64,000 bases of DNA. Origin: Ptychodera flava. Its lineage: Eukaryota; Hemichordata; Enteropneusta; Ptychoderidae. How positions within the stretch are numbered: the first letter of the stretch is position 1; the number at the start of each line of letters is the position of its first letter. A model generated the notes under the pieces. The model was given only the letters and a program-made list of their open reading frames with translations. It was not told the origin of the DNA and did no database searches. The translations under genes and the position numbers were made by a program. This document shows, piece by piece, positions 48,490 to 61,720 of this stretch. The stretch is from contig NC_091933.1 in the NCBI RefSeq assembly GCF_041260155.1, positions 25,596,674 through 25,660,673 of the forward strand, written 5' to 3'.

Positions 48490-49080
48490 TCGATACTAGA
48501 CGATACCAGAATGACTTGCCTTCTGTCGCGGCACGCTGGGTTTGCGAAATTGCCTATATTTTACCTCAGGCTGATACATATCGGCGATTTGGGGACTCTA
48601 TATGATAATCGATACTAGACAATTCTAGAATGACTTGCCTTGCGTCTCGACACACCGGATCTGTGGAATCACAGATATTTACTCGATTTTTATCGGCGAT
48701 TGGGACTCTATATCGACACTAGAATGACTTGCCTTGTGTCTCGGGCACTTCTTGTCTATGTAAAATCGAGTTTTACCGGCGATTTCGGGACAAATGTCCG
48801 ATATATGTCGGAGATTTTACCACCTTACAGATCTTGCAAAGCCCGACTTCATCAATCCGGCTCTAACTTCGATACTGGACGATACTTTACTTGCCAAATC
48901 GCGGGTAAATATTCAATGTATATCGGGGAGATCACCACCTTACAGATCTCGCCCCGCGGTCTTGCCAACGCGACTTCCGTAGTCCGACTCTAACTTACAT
49001 TATACGATACTAGACTTGTGTAAAACGGTGGGTAAATATCCTATATCGGAGATTTCACCACATCACATGTCTGACAAAAC
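48490..49080. repeat. Degenerate tandem repeat of about 100-120 bp
   Basis: Phrases such as GATACTAGA, AATGACTTGCCTT, ATATCGGCGATT and CACCTTACAGATCT recur in the same order four or five times. The 117-codon frame across it has no domain and is a repeat artefact. Confidence 0.65.
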
Positions 49081-50468
49081 AATTCTAATTTCGATACTGT
49101 GTTGTCTAGTAGCTGTAAATATCCGATATCATATAAAAGTGCAATGTTGCGATGTCCTCGAAATCCAGTTTACCCCCCGAGTTGGCACATGCGACACGGT
49201 CGATACGCTAAACAATGACTCTATTATGACCACAACGAGATCTCGAACCTAACACATGATTAACAAATGGGGAGCATATTGAATAGCGCTCGTGAGAAAA
49301 AGTGAGGTAAGGTCTTTCGTTTTGATGCAGTACCGATCAGTCTGTTCACTTTTTATTAGCGAATTTCACGTTTTGCAAATCTCTTGAAGAATAAATTTCG
49401 TATCTTGGAATAATTTTGTGAGGTATTTAGCTTAGCAAATCATTCTGGTAAAATTTGTACATAGGGAAAGTTACTGGCCCGCGTCTTTAGGAACAGCAGG
49501 ACATCTTTCAAGAGTTACTGGTCCGGCATGAAAACTGCTGGTCTCGGGCCATCGGGTTAGCGTGAATTTCGCACGCTACACGAGTCCTGCCATGCCGGCC
49601 ATACAACACATGAACAGTGCGACATGTGCGACATGTGCGAAGTCAATCAACAATTACAAATATTTTAAGAAGTAGGGACATCATTGAGCAGTTGTTTGAG
49701 TGTTACCAAACGGAAAGGTAAGAGCTGCAACTGAACGCAGTGAACGGAATTATATGAGCATGCTACATCGTCCACAGTTTTCACTGAATGTGTTGAATGT
49801 GGTGGTGTCAAGGTCACTTCCAGCCTCAGCTGAGCTAAGTTCGGCCGGGAAGTTCTTGTCACGACACAAGGGAAACGCGGTGTAGTTGGCCTGAATTTTC
49901 ACTGAAATATGGTTCTCACTAGATTGATCAGTTTTGTGTTATGGATAACAGGCTCACGCCATCCAATGATCACCGGCCATGAATACGCGGCGTAACAGTG
50001 ATTGACATGTATGTCCCCTACTTTAACAACAACCCACCGTGCTGTACCCATTGCGCACCAGCCACTGCCGACTGCACTTTTTAATCATTATATGACGCAT
50101 ACATTTCGCCAGAATAGAATATTAGCCTACTCTGCCAATGTTCTCTGAAATAGTAGCAGTGCGTATTTGAACAGAGCGTATTTGAACAGAAAAGAACAAA
50201 GTTATAAATTCATTTGCCAGGTCACTTAACCAACGACCACAGACGATCGCCCGGACGGAGTGCTATGGCCCTAGAGTTGTTGCAAGCTAATTGATGTCAT
50301 CAGTATTAGCTTTCTTGGTTATGTTCTCAGCCTAGAAGATGTGAACAAACCCGCGCGGCACAGCATTTCAACTCAATAGGCAATATTTAGCGTCTGTATG
50401 TCACTACACTACATCAGCACAAATTTGGCTCATTTCTTCACGGAACAACATTTCACAATGAATGTACA
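49081..50468. other. Unassigned spacer
   Basis: Contains a small GACATGTGC duplication (49620-49640). No gene was supported. Confidence 0.35.
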
Positions 50469-51161
50469 GCTGCGTTCAAAAATGGGGGGGGGGGGGCTGG
50501 AGGGATCGCGATTGAAATCTTTTTTTTAGATCCCCCTGAATACCCTCAAAAATTTTCAAGTCCCCCGTCTATATGCTCGCAATTTTTCAAGTCCCCCCAA
50601 ATTATCAAATTGCCGAATGTTTATTAAGAATGTACGCAGAGTAAAAATAGACATGTATTGCGTTGTTCTGCACGCACTGATGTTCGACACTACCAAATTA
50701 ATTCATTTTTAAATGCATCAGTTGACTTTTGGATTTATTTTTGGTTTGTGTGGCTTGCATATTAATGAAGTTATGCAATATCGTTTTTTTCCGTACAATA
50801 GTTTCCCTATGGAGAAATTCACAATTTGGTAAAATGTAGCCAGGAATTCACAATTAGCATACTCTCTCATGATAATCTTTTTGTGTGCTTCTAAGCAGGT
50901 GCCATTGACCTGGCCAGAGTTGGATTAACTCAGGTCGGCTTTGACTGATGAATCCGAAAAGTCCACTTATGCGTCTAAAAATGGATAAATTTAAGAGCTT
51001 TCCTTTGGAAAATAGTTCTACAACCTACTGATAAGAGGTAGTGTCGAACATCTGCGAGGAGAACTACCCAAAAAAATGGAGGGTACTGGGAGGGCATATG
51101 AAAACAGTAAGATTTCAATCGCGATTCCTCCAGCCCCCTAATCCTTATTTGTGAACGCAGC
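50469..51161 (+). mobile_element. MITE with GCTGCGTTCA termini
   Basis: The first roughly 50 bases (GCTGCGTTCA, a long G run, GATCGCGATTGAAATCTT) are the inverted match of the last 50 (AAGATTTCAATCGCGATTCC, CCAGCCCCCTAA, TGAACGCAGC). A related partial copy in inverted orientation begins at 61721. No target duplication recognised and no protein. Confidence 0.8.
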
Positions 51162-51980
51162 GCCAGACTAATTGCGCGACAAACTTAACGTCGTTTCACG
51201 TTTCGTTGAGGTTTCTGCTTCATCCCCTCTTGCGCCGAAAATCTACAACTCCATAGCATGGCCCATCCCTGAGTAGGCCGGGTGTCTATAATTTGCGTCA
51301 CCTACCCCCTAGGTCATGTTTGCACGACCACGTCCCCACCTATCTAGGCAAGTGTAGGACGTACGTTTATTTCTTTCCGTGTTTTGCACTGGCAGAGACA
51401 CCAATCGCTCCTATCCAGCCTCGTATAGGCATCATTTACACCCTTTCCATTTATTTCCTTCCTTCGCTTCATGGGGGCGCTTCGTTCTCGTCTGCGGCAC
51501 AACAATCCCTTAACTTTGTGAGTAGGACAAGTCCTGCCCGTCCTGTCCCTCGGTCAAAGTCACAAGCCTGACCGTATGTCTGCACTTAACCCAAAAGGTA
51601 TCTTTTGTATTTTGTATTTTACAGGCTTTTCCTTTGAAAATGTATCAATAATTCCTGAAAGTTCAACTCATTCGAGTATTCTGTATATATGTAAATAATT
51701 ATTATCACTTGTCGGTAAAATACATGGAACGATTTTATTTCGTGATATAATTGATCAACTATCAGCACTAGTGTGGAATACATTACATAGAGTTGCACGT
51801 GGTACTGCACATTACAAAAAGGTCACCTTTCATTTGGGTCACCAATTTGAAAGTGGCATATGGATGATTATACGCATCGACGGATTTAACACACGCCATA
51901 TCATCGCCCCCTCCTTTCGTAGAGTGAACAAGTCAACGCTGAAAGATCGAACTACAGCTTCACTTCTGCACTGGCTTGCG
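51162..51980. other. Upstream region of the ABCC gene
   Basis: A 92-codon frame (51293-51571) resembles no protein I know. 51500-51620 has alternating CCTGCCC and TTTGTATTTT stretches. The promoter of the ABCC gene should lie here, but no TATA or initiator can be singled out. Confidence 0.3.
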
Positions 51981-52556
51981 ATGGCATCGTCTGAACAGAC
52001 ATGCTTTGTTGAAATGTGCGACAATTCAACTCACTGTCACCAAAGTCAACGCAATCTCGATATTGTATATTGTGGAATACACCTGTGCTTCCTCCTTCTC
52101 CTGTCCTCGGTGCTGATCATACTCGGATGTTTCACAGCCTTGCGAAACTATTCATCGAAAATACTTATACCCTATCCGGGACACAAAAGAAAATGGATAT
52201 TGTCCACTCTCTTGATTTTAGTGTTACTCTGTGGCGTTGGTGAAGGTGTTTTAACAGATCTGACTAGGGACTCTGTAATACAACCTCATCTCTATGTACC
52301 TCAGTCGTGTGCAATGCTCTGTGGACTAACAAGTTTAGTGTACTATAACTACCTGGAATATTGGGAACGACCTCACTTGACCTGGTTGTTGGTTCTGTAC
52401 TGGCCGACAGCTGTCGTTATCGACGTTGCAAGACTAATCAAACAAACAGGAGAAGTTGGGTTCGATATTACCATAATGAGACAAGTGGTTATCCTTATAT
52501 GCATCGTAATCTATGGATGTATGCTCTGTCTGGAAGTTAACTTAATACGAACAAAG
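51981..52556 (+). CDS. ABCC exon 1: TMD0 (five-helix N-terminal domain)
   Basis: 192 codons, ending in phase 0 before GTAAGC. Five hydrophobic segments: about residues 30-52, 71-92, 105-125, 132-152 and 165-187. GHKRKWILSTLLILVL, GEGVLTD and LVYYNYLE align with the SUR TMD0 phrases around its second and third helices. In SURs this domain binds Kir6; that is family knowledge. The single large exon is followed by the L0 exon. Confidence 0.88.
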
Positions 52557-55500
52557 GTAAGCCTTTGAAATATGTACATACAGCAAAAGGTGACTTCATT
52601 TATTTGCGAATATATGTATTTACTCACTCGCCATATGTCCGTGTCTGAACATTCACGTTATCAGCTTGACCTAAATTATATTCTTGATGACATTTCCGAT
52701 ATACGTGGGTGTGTATTGTATCTGTATATTACTGCGTGACAGACTGGTAATTTTGTCGAGTTCTACAACAGTCACACTTTTAGGAAAGAATACAGTACCA
52801 CTTACACCTAGCTCGTGCGTAACTCCATAAGAATACACATCTCAAAAGTGACTCTAAAGAAGTAGTAGATTGTTAAGTATAAATGTTGACACTTGTTTTC
52901 TTGTTTAATATATATGAATAAATAGTTTAGGCCCATAATTCTTTCAAAAGTTTGCTTCATAAAAAGAAATAATAATCGATACATGATATTTTTGGTAAAA
53001 AAGTTCAAAATCGCCAAAAACTTCTTGTTTAAAAATCGTCTGACCCTATATAAGCAAATTTATTTTACTAGAGTTTGTGTTTCGAAAAAAGAGCAATGTC
53101 CGAGCTTTTTAAAAATATTAGTTTTACGTAATTTCATGCTAGTTTAATTAATCTAATTAATCTAGGAGAGATAGAGTACCCCTACCCCCTTCCATTTTTT
53201 GTCTTTTCGAGAGGTACATGCTAATCATAAACTACCCCTGAGAGGTAGTGCATCCCAAAATATCCAATCTTAACATTGTTTTTCTTGTTCAGCAGGTTTT
53301 AAAGAGCAAAAAAAATACCCATGTAGTAGGTTTATTAGTGGGCTCCTCCAGACCACGAACTATCTTCTTCAGTTCGCATTTCCGATCGATTCCATGGTCA
53401 GATTTTGTGTTTCTGCCACCACTGGGTGACACGTGGACTTTCTTTGTATACTACTGACGTCTGTGCGACAGATTGATGTTTTTGTCGAGCTTGAATTTGA
53501 TGACAATGTGACACAGTCACGCTTTTCTTCAGTCAACATTTCCCATCGATTGATACTAGGGTAACTCTCAAAGTTACGAAGACAAGTCATGCCTCGTGTG
53601 CAAATTTGTTATTGTCCAACGATTCCATTGTCAGATTTTGATCTAGAATGGGCGTTTCTGTCACCTCTATGACGCCACACATACAAACGTCCCTCGACAT
53701 TTAAAATTACTCTCATAAATACAGTTAAAGATTGTACGTGTAATAGTATAGATTACATTTTCAAAGTGTATTGACAGTCCAAACTTACATTCATCTTGGA
53801 AAAACATAGAAAGTGCTTTACTCATAAGATGATAGCGGTGCATACGCTTCACTGGTCTGAGCGTTATTCTCCAACTTGTTGAAGTACCGTTCGGTTGCCA
53901 GTACACGATGATAGTTTAACGGCTGACAATAAATGTGATTTGACAGATTTTAGGATGGCGTTACAACGAAAAGGCTTGTCTTACTGATGCCAATAACAAA
54001 AAGATGTTCTATCGCTACAACTACGGTAATCTGCTATCAAAGATGATGTTTTCTTCCCTTAATTGGTTGTTCGTTCTCGGGTACAAGCGACCGTTGGAGA
54101 TGGATGATCTTGGGTGCTTGCCGTCGGATTTTAAATGCAGAAACGTATACAGAATTTTCCAGCAAGCATATGACTCAGAGAAGGTAAATGCACCACTCTG
54201 TACTTACTATATGCTATAGTTGATATTTTACGCATTTTTGACTAGCTCTGTGATAAGTGAAGAACATTTTGTTTGATTCGAAGTCAGCTTTATAATATCC
54301 GATCAGTTTGTGGTAGAGAAGATTATAAAGCAGCAAGATACATTCATATTGTGCCACCATGTCGGACCCGTTTTCGTTTGCTTGTTTGTTTATTTTTTGT
54401 TTTCAAAAGTGTCAGTGTAAAATAACGAGTTCGTTAACGAAGTTTGATATAAATGCACTTTTATGCGAAGTGAAGCACTGTATTGATCTCGTTTTACGCA
54501 CTCTATGATACAACTGAAATTCAAAATGGGATATGCGTAATTAAAATGCATGCCTTTATTTGAATGACAGCTTTCTTTATGTCAACACTTTATCATTTTT
54601 TCACTGAGAAGTGACAATAAGAGAAACAGTTCAACATCATTTACCAGGGATGCAAACGTTTGTGAAGTTACTGAGACGTTTGCATTTCACACATTTGCAT
54701 GTGTGGAACTGATATGTTCCAGTGTAACCGGTCATCATGAAGATAAGATAATTATATGTTAATCCAATGGTCGTGTAATCACACGAAAAATGTGGTAATC
54801 AAAATTTATATTTGTTGATGCCTATTATTTTAAAAATAATAAAGTGATTGTTCTACCTTGTGTTTCAGGCAAAAGCTCTTCAGAAAAACCGACCAGCGTC
54901 TTTGTGGAAAACGTACATAAGAGTATACGGCTGGCCGATATTACTGGGCGTCTCCTTTAGGGTGCTCGCAGATACCTGTCTCATTGTGATTCCTTTTGCC
55001 ATTGGGGGCGTAATCAGCTACGCAACAAGAGAGTACTTAAGCGAAGAACAACCTATTGAAAACGTAAGCAAAGCTTTCGGAGATGGTAAGGTGGTTTGAA
55101 AAACTCTCCAAGTTATATTTGAACGACTATCATAAGACTTTCATAATAAAGGTGGTAAAAATCTCTGTTTGATAGTTTCGTTACCACTCCGGAAGTGATC
55201 AGCTCTGTCAGTTGATTGATAGTATTGGTTTCCTTGATTGACAGGTTTAGTTCCCTAGTTGACAGCTTTGATACAGTTGAGTGTACTTGATTAACCCAAA
55301 GTCACGCTAACATTTTCGTGTAAAGAACGACATAGAAAGAGAGTTCATTCATTTCGTCTGTTGGCTCGCGATTGGTCGATCCAGCATTTCATATATCTTT
55401 AGTAACCTTTGGCAATTATTGTATCATAACTGATAAATGCCAATTAAATCTTGAACACGACTTGAACTAATTTCAAAAAATTGTGATCTTTTCATTGTTC

Positions 55501-58500
55501 AAAAGTGTGACGTGACCTGCAGCTTACGAATTACTGTTACAAAACAGTGAATAGCTAAAACTAAAAGGAAAAGTAGAAGAGCTTAAAGCCCCTGTAGCTG
55601 TAACTCTTGAAATTTGTCGACCTGAAAAAGGCTTTCTTTTTACTCTGGTTTCTACAGATTTAGAAGATATAGTCTTTACCACTGAAAAATTGGAAAAGTA
55701 AATTTAAATTTTAAGCGGTTATTTTGATTTCCCGCCATTTTTAAAAATTGGTAATAGTACAAAGAAAACATAGCATATGGTGTCCCAGTGGAAAAAAATC
55801 AGCACTATGCATTATATTGGACTACTCTGTTGTTTCTTTGAAGATTCCAATGCATAATGCACTGCGTACTGTGTTTTTTGTTTTATTTGCATAAGGGCGC
55901 CATTTTATGTTTGGGCAAACAATTATTATTTATCTGGCTCAAAATTGCACATGTAGTCCAGTGGACAGTTTATTCAACCTGTATTAACATCCCTCAATGA
56001 GTACATTCCCATGAGTTTGGATGTAAAATCACAAAAATAATGCAAAAAGATACAGCGGGCCTTTAAATTAACTGCTTAAACTAGCATTACTAAAATATCT
56101 TATTCTGCCGAATTAGTTTCAATTGTGTTCTTGATATTTGCAAAAAGGCAATTTATGAAAACACTAGTTTTATTCTCTACGCAGGTGTGCTACGTAACAG
56201 TAAACGAGTTCTTCAGCAACGGATATGTTCTGGTGATTGTCATCTGTTTGTTTTCGCTTGCCAGAGCCATTACAATGCGGTTTTCAGCTATTATTTTAGA
56301 TTGGTATGCTATACGTGTACAGTCAGCCCTTCAGGTAGGAGGAAGATTTTATGTGTTTGTTCGCGGAAATGTACCTGTTCATAGCACTGCATTTCTGTTC
56401 AAATTAATAGAATCTAATGAATTTATAACTTTCTGTATTTCAGGCTCTTACGTACGAGAAATCTTTGCATCTGTCGACTTCGAGTCTATCGAGCGGTGAC
56501 ATGACGGTTGGACAGATAACAAATCACATGTCGGTGGATGCTACTGCAATATTTTGGTTCACAATGCACCAGCCATGGTTTTGGGGTGGACCAATAATGG
56601 CAAGAAAATATTAATTTATATAGATATATATGTTTATGTGAGTGTATGACTCTCGATCAGTTAGTACCTTCAAGGCGGGGCCATAACTTGAAATATTTGA
56701 GCTGATAAAACAGTATGATTAAGTCATTAGCAATGCCACTGTATATTAAAACGCCAGTCTTGTCACAATACCCTGGTTTTACAACTTTTATTACATGAAA
56801 TGTAACTTTCCAATGTCGCAGTAGCAAAAAAAGTTGATTGAGACACATTATTTCAATTTCAAGAAAACTTTTATAATTTCAAGTGAATTCAAATACTCCA
56901 AGGCATCTAAACGGCGCTTTTCGATGATTTCTGTGGTACATCTCACATCAATCTGATTAAAATCAGATGTCAATATTGCGACGTTTCCAACTTTGGATGT
57001 GCTTTGCTGCTTTTGTCTAGCTGACAGCCGCGACTAATCACAGCTACAGGAGAAAAACAATGAGGAAGCCAAGGTGGTAACGTCGCCGTCACTACATCAG
57101 ATTTGATCAGATTGATCTCACATATACCTTGCTCATGGTTGTAACAGGCCCAGATGTTGAGAAACAGCAAAACTGATATATGCTTGACGACATATTACCT
57201 TCGAGAGATTGTCGTCATACTGAGAAAAAAATTCAGATATTCAAATTATTAACATGAAATTACTTGTCAAAGTCTGATCTTATCTGATCAAAGACGAAAT
57301 CCCCATCATGGAGAGCATAGTTTACGGATCTTCTTGTGTGATGCCATGCATAGTGTTTAACCAGGTGTCCGATCATTGATTCATGGAAATGCAAGTACAA
57401 GTTTATGGAGCTAAAGTGTAAATATTACAGATTATTTTTGAAAATATACTAGGTTGTCGTCATCAGTATACTGTTATATTACGAAATGGGCGTGTCTGCC
57501 TTGATTGGTGTGGCCTTCATTCCCGTTTTTGGCGTAGTGCAGTACAAGGTTACAGCTATTTTAGCAAGGCTGAAAAACCTCACACTGGTAAGTAAATACA
57601 GAATGAAATGAAAATAAATAATAAATAAGTAATTAATCATAAATAGCACGATAACAAAGAAAACATACGTATAAATGTGACTGGATGGCATACTGCATTT
57701 ACTTTTCGCATATGGCAATCTTACATCGATATTGATCGTCGGAATTAGGGCCAATGAGAAAAAGTCAGATATGCGCAGATTAACCCTCTTAGGCGACTTC
57801 AGGAACTTCGGGTCGCGCCTCGAAATTGAAATACTTCAGCTTCTCCTAAAAATTTCAGTTAGGTCACTTTACACCATTTCCTTTCACAATCAAGAATGAA
57901 AATCGGGGGTCAAATTTAGAACTTGTGAAACAAACTGCACAAATATTTACGACACTTGAAATTCACAATGGTCGCCATTCCTTGGTTTATTCAAAATGGA
58001 ACAATACATTTTTCGATGTACACAAAACAAGCCTGCGAAAAATGCATTTTCTCCTTGCGCTATGAAATGAGCCAAAACTAGTGGTAGACTAAAAGTATTG
58101 TAAAACTTTGATGGTCCGAATACCTGTCCTGGAGATGCATTCCACTTTTAGACACACTGCCTCCTCGGAAACAGATATTCACAAAATCTTAAAATCCTAC
58201 GATCTTTTCTGTTAGTTTAAGTGTGCCGGCACATTAACTTGCCGACAAAATTAACTTTCACTTGCTGAAATCGGAATGTCACTATTTTTCTTGCGATGGA
58301 GAAGCGAACACGAAGAATGCTGACCATTTTGAATTTCAACATAGGAGAATGGGAGGTAATTTTTGTAAAAAATTGATTGGTAGTGCCTGATATTGGCTTA
58401 CGAAATGGAATAAGCTAAACTTTTCTTGTAGTAACGTGTTAGCAAAGGGCCAAGATTTTTCTTTTCGGGGTGATAATTTCATTGTGAACACGATTGAAAC

Positions 58501-61500
58501 TTATTTTGGATAACTGCACCATCATGCTTTCACCTGAGTTCCGCTGTTTTAACGACTATGATGTTTTAAATCTCATATTACCTTTCACTTACCTTGTTTT
58601 TACTAGTATTTGAATATGTAACTATTTTACTTTGGCTTGGTATGTTCTGCGCCTGAGATGTTGTTTAAACATGGAAGGCGTATGCTGAAACGATCATAAT
58701 ATCGACCTGCTCTTCATATCACGTCAGAAAACTTCGGATACACGGTTGAAGAAAATCAACGAGCTACTGCAGGGAATGAAGCTGCTGAAGTTATGCGCTT
58801 GGGAAGAAATATTCTGCTCCTCTGTTGAAAAAGTCAGGGAGCAACAAGTCAAGTTGATGATGAAATCGGGAGCTTATATGATTGTGGGTCGTAAGTATAC
58901 AATAATAATTATTGCCATGTACAAAAATTTGGTTGTTTCGGACTTCATAAAATGATATGTCGATCCTACCGATTCGAACGTTTGATTTGTTTTATCAAGT
59001 ATTTTGTACAGCGGTCAATTCGTTTAAATGACTCCTCAGTTTCAGTTGAGAGTATTTGAATACGCACAGGGAAGGTAAACCGTGCTTTGGATTATCTCGA
59101 AATGTCAGTACACATTGAAGATAGAGGGGATGGCAAGTTTTAAATCGAAACGAAAATAGGAGACTAATTTCAGAAAAGAGTTTTCAAATATTGTGGATGA
59201 AGTTCTTTGAAGAGAGGCAAACATGTTCAGATATGGTCTCCCTTCAACAAATCCAACCGTGGTCTCATACAACAATTAATCAGAATCACCGTCAGTCAAC
59301 GTTTAGGTCTATATCACGCCGTTCGTTTAAAAATGTCCAACACTAAAATAGCAAAAGCAAGACCAAACTATTAAGACCGAAATTCTTCTTACAGTGTCTA
59401 CGGCAAAGACGGTAACCGCTATGGTGACGCTAATCGTAAGTTCCGGCATATTGCCTATGGATGAATTTCATGAACATCTTTCCAGTGTTGATTTGAGCTC
59501 AGTGTGCTTTATTGCGACATAAACTGGAGGAAAAGAGAAAAAGACTTTGAATCTGTGCAGCGATAGTTTTCATCAACAACTATAACCGATGTTATCGCAT
59601 GATTATATATTGCACGATGTTTCAATGTCTACCTCTGATAAATGTTATACATTTGAATTTTGCCAAGACTTGTGATTTTATCATGTTCCTTGACTGAACA
59701 TTGTGTGAAAGAATTTATAACCAGTTGTTATTTGCTTCTCACTTTTCGCTTACCTTCATCTTTTTTTGTTCTTGTCTCTTTGCTGCTCTGCATCATAATT
59801 TATATATTCGTGGCGTCATTTGACTGTCTTCTCGATCCGGAAACCTCTCTTCCTGTGCTGTGCCCTCTGCTAATCATGAAAGTCATTTGTTTCGTACTCG
59901 CTTTTAAACCCGGATCCGTTGACACCCGAGTTAGCTTTTGTTGCACTTTCATTCTTCGGTCAAATGGCCGTACCAATCTCAGTGTTTACGCTAAGTCTTC
60001 GCTCTACTGCCGAAGCCATACCTTCCATGAGGCGGATACAAACGTTCTGCGAAGCACATGAAATAGGGGACGCTGTGACCGGACTTCCACCGATGACGAG
60101 AGGCTTTGAAGATGTCGATATCGATGAACAGATAGTGGAGGACTGTGATGACGTCGTCAATAACGACCAGGGCACGGTATCGTTTCGTTTGATTGTCTGT
60201 TTATTAGTTTCATCCATTTATAAATCATGAAATCACTCGAAATCCTGTGTTGATAAATGCTAAAATTTATGCAGACAATTATAACGTTTATTACAGTGAT
60301 GTGATCTGTTGAAAGCAAACGCCGCAAGTCGTCATTGTAGGGAACTAGTCGACACATTTTCAAACTGAAAGGGTATGTTATATTCGTTACATGACATTAT
60401 TTCATGTCTGAAAACATCTCATTGGTAGGTGCTTGATTCATCAGAGGTATCTGGAACATATGGCCGCAATCGTAGTAAGAGAGACATTTTGGCCTCAAAG
60501 ACAGCTGGACAATCTGACTCAACTTCTTTACTCAAGAGTGATTACAACAGTGCGTATGGTACATTCACACCCGATTCCTCAGTCATTGAAACAACACTCA
60601 AAGAAAGCGATGTCCCTGAAGATATTGCATTGCAGGTAACAGTCTGCCGATTAGGCTGCCGAGGCAATTGATTTGTGCTATTTCGCTGTGTCATCCTCAT
60701 CACCATGCCGACACAATATTTCCATCGCTATAGGTAGTCACCAATTCACCAGTATTAAAATCAACTATGATATTTCCTGAATTCTGCGCAGCATTGCCAC
60801 CGTTCCTAACTCTTATGTGCGCATATATTTCTAAGAAAAATGTTGAATATTGAATCATTACATATCAGGCAAAATTCCGCCTGCAATGTGCAGATGGTTC
60901 GTATAGGTTACGTCTGATTAGCTGCAAATTGGTCAAAATGCGTAGACATAAGATCATACATAAGTCATGATGAAAATGTCATGTCGTGAAGACTATCAAC
61001 TAACAATCTTCCAAGTGACACTGTGATTATGTTTAAACACGAGGTTTCTTCTCACTACGTTATCGACAGATAACCGACGGAGCTTTCTCATGGAATCCAG
61101 ACGGTTCGGAAGATGTGTTGAACAATATCAACATCCAGATTTGCGTCGGTGAGTCAAATATTTTGTACAGTCAAAATAGAATTCGCCTGAAGAACAGATA
61201 TTCTGACTCACAAATTTTTACAATCCTTTCCCTTTATGTTCCTTGTGTGGCCTCATTTTGAAGCTTGTGAAGTAAATAAACTTTTCACAACCACCTTGTT
61301 TTTGTAACAAAATCAAAATTTTAATTATTCTCTAGATTAACATATGGATAACGATAATTTTGAATCTGTAAAGATCGGTCAATTTTAGAGAATGTTGTAT
61401 CCATTAACATTTGCCTGGTGACTCTGGAGAGTTGTTCTTGATATTGAAAGAGAGTGTTTACTTGAACAAAGTTTGAGCAAAGGCTTAAGTCTTTCAATTT

Positions 61501-61714
61501 CGAGGAGTGTGTTGCCTTCAGGAGGAGAACCGACGACACTGACATATCATATACCAAATTTTGGGCTAATTCGCTGTCGTGTCATTCTAATTGTCATTAT
61601 TAAACCAGGCTCTCTTGTAATGGTAATTGGGCTTGTTGGAAGCGGCAAGTCCTCCTTACTGTCCGCCATTTTGGGAGAAATGACCACTACATCTGGTATG
61701 GTGCAGTTCAATAG
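51981..61714 (+). CDS. SUR-like ABC transporter, subfamily C (ABCC8/9 type), 3' partial
   Basis: Twelve exons: 51981-52556, 53947-54183, 54869-55063, 56185-56334, 56444-56599, 57453-57587, 58728-58890, 59395-59435, 59883-60176, 60429-60635, 61070-61148 and 61609-61714. Every junction keeps frame, giving about 780 residues in the order TMD0, L0 linker, TMD1, start of NBD1. I chose ATG 51981 because the protein then matches the SUR N-terminus (short outer tail with NST glycosylation site, then TM1); an in-frame ATG at 51864 would add 39 residues. By family, SURs are regulatory subunits of Kir6 K-ATP channels, while other ABCC proteins export conjugates; which applies here is inferred only from similarity. 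NBD1 after Walker A, TMD2 and NBD2 are not in the window. Intron 5 appears to use a GC donor. Confidence 0.87.
53947..54183 (+). CDS. ABCC exon 2: L0 linker and elbow helix
   Basis: 79 codons, phases 0/0. The exon starts at ATT directly after a CAG acceptor. YGNLLSKMMFSSLNWLF followed by GYKRPLEMDDLGCLP is the ABCC lasso/elbow region that precedes TMD1 (compare the NLLSK...PID phrase in SURs). Confidence 0.85.
54869..57587 (+). CDS. ABCC exons 3-6: first half of TMD1
   Basis: Exons 54869-55063, 56185-56334, 56444-56599 and 57453-57587, all phase 0. FRVLADTCLIVIPFAIGG is a TM helix. NEFFSNGYVLVIVICLFSL is the next, and LHLSTSSLSSGDMTVGQI carries the ABCC coupling-helix region. ISILLYYEMGVSALIGV matches the SUR LLYYxLGVSALIG helix. 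Exon 5 ends ATG followed by GCAAGA; a GC-AG intron is needed to join it in frame to GTTGTCGTC at 57453. Confidence 0.85.
58728..60176 (+). CDS. ABCC exons 7-9: second half of TMD1
   Basis: Exon 7 (58728-58890, ends phase 1) has INELLQGMKLLKLCAWEEIF, the hallmark second coupling-helix segment of ABCC proteins. Exon 8 (59395-59435) is only 41 bases, yet restores phase 0. Exon 9 (59883-60176) contains LTPELAFVALSFFGQMAVPI, the last TM helix, then RSTAEAIPSMRRIQTF leading to the linker before NBD1. The exon 9 acceptor (ATGAAAG) is weak; its position is set by frame and by homology. Confidence 0.82.
60429..61714 (+). CDS. ABCC exons 10-12: NBD1 linker and Walker A
   Basis: Exon 10 (60429-60635) is a polar Ser/Thr-rich linker, equivalent to the variable region before NBD1 in SURs. 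Exon 11 (61070-61148) gives ITDGAFSWNPDGSEDVLNNI, the A-loop strand with its aromatic residue. Exon 12 (61609-61714) has VIGLVGSGKSSLLSAILGEM, a canonical Walker A, and ends in phase 2 before GTAAGA. The next exon (Q-loop, signature, Walker B) was not found up to 64000. Confidence 0.87.
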
Positions 61715-61720
61715 GTAAGA

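Noticed and set aside
48640-48993. 117-codon open frame
   Set aside because: It runs through degenerate tandem repeats, with no start context, domain or splice logic.
55064-55098. Alternative end of ABCC exon 3 at GATG/GTAAGG
   Set aside because: It would leave phase 1 and break the frame into exon 4, whereas AAC/GTAAGC at 55063 keeps phase 0 and family alignment.
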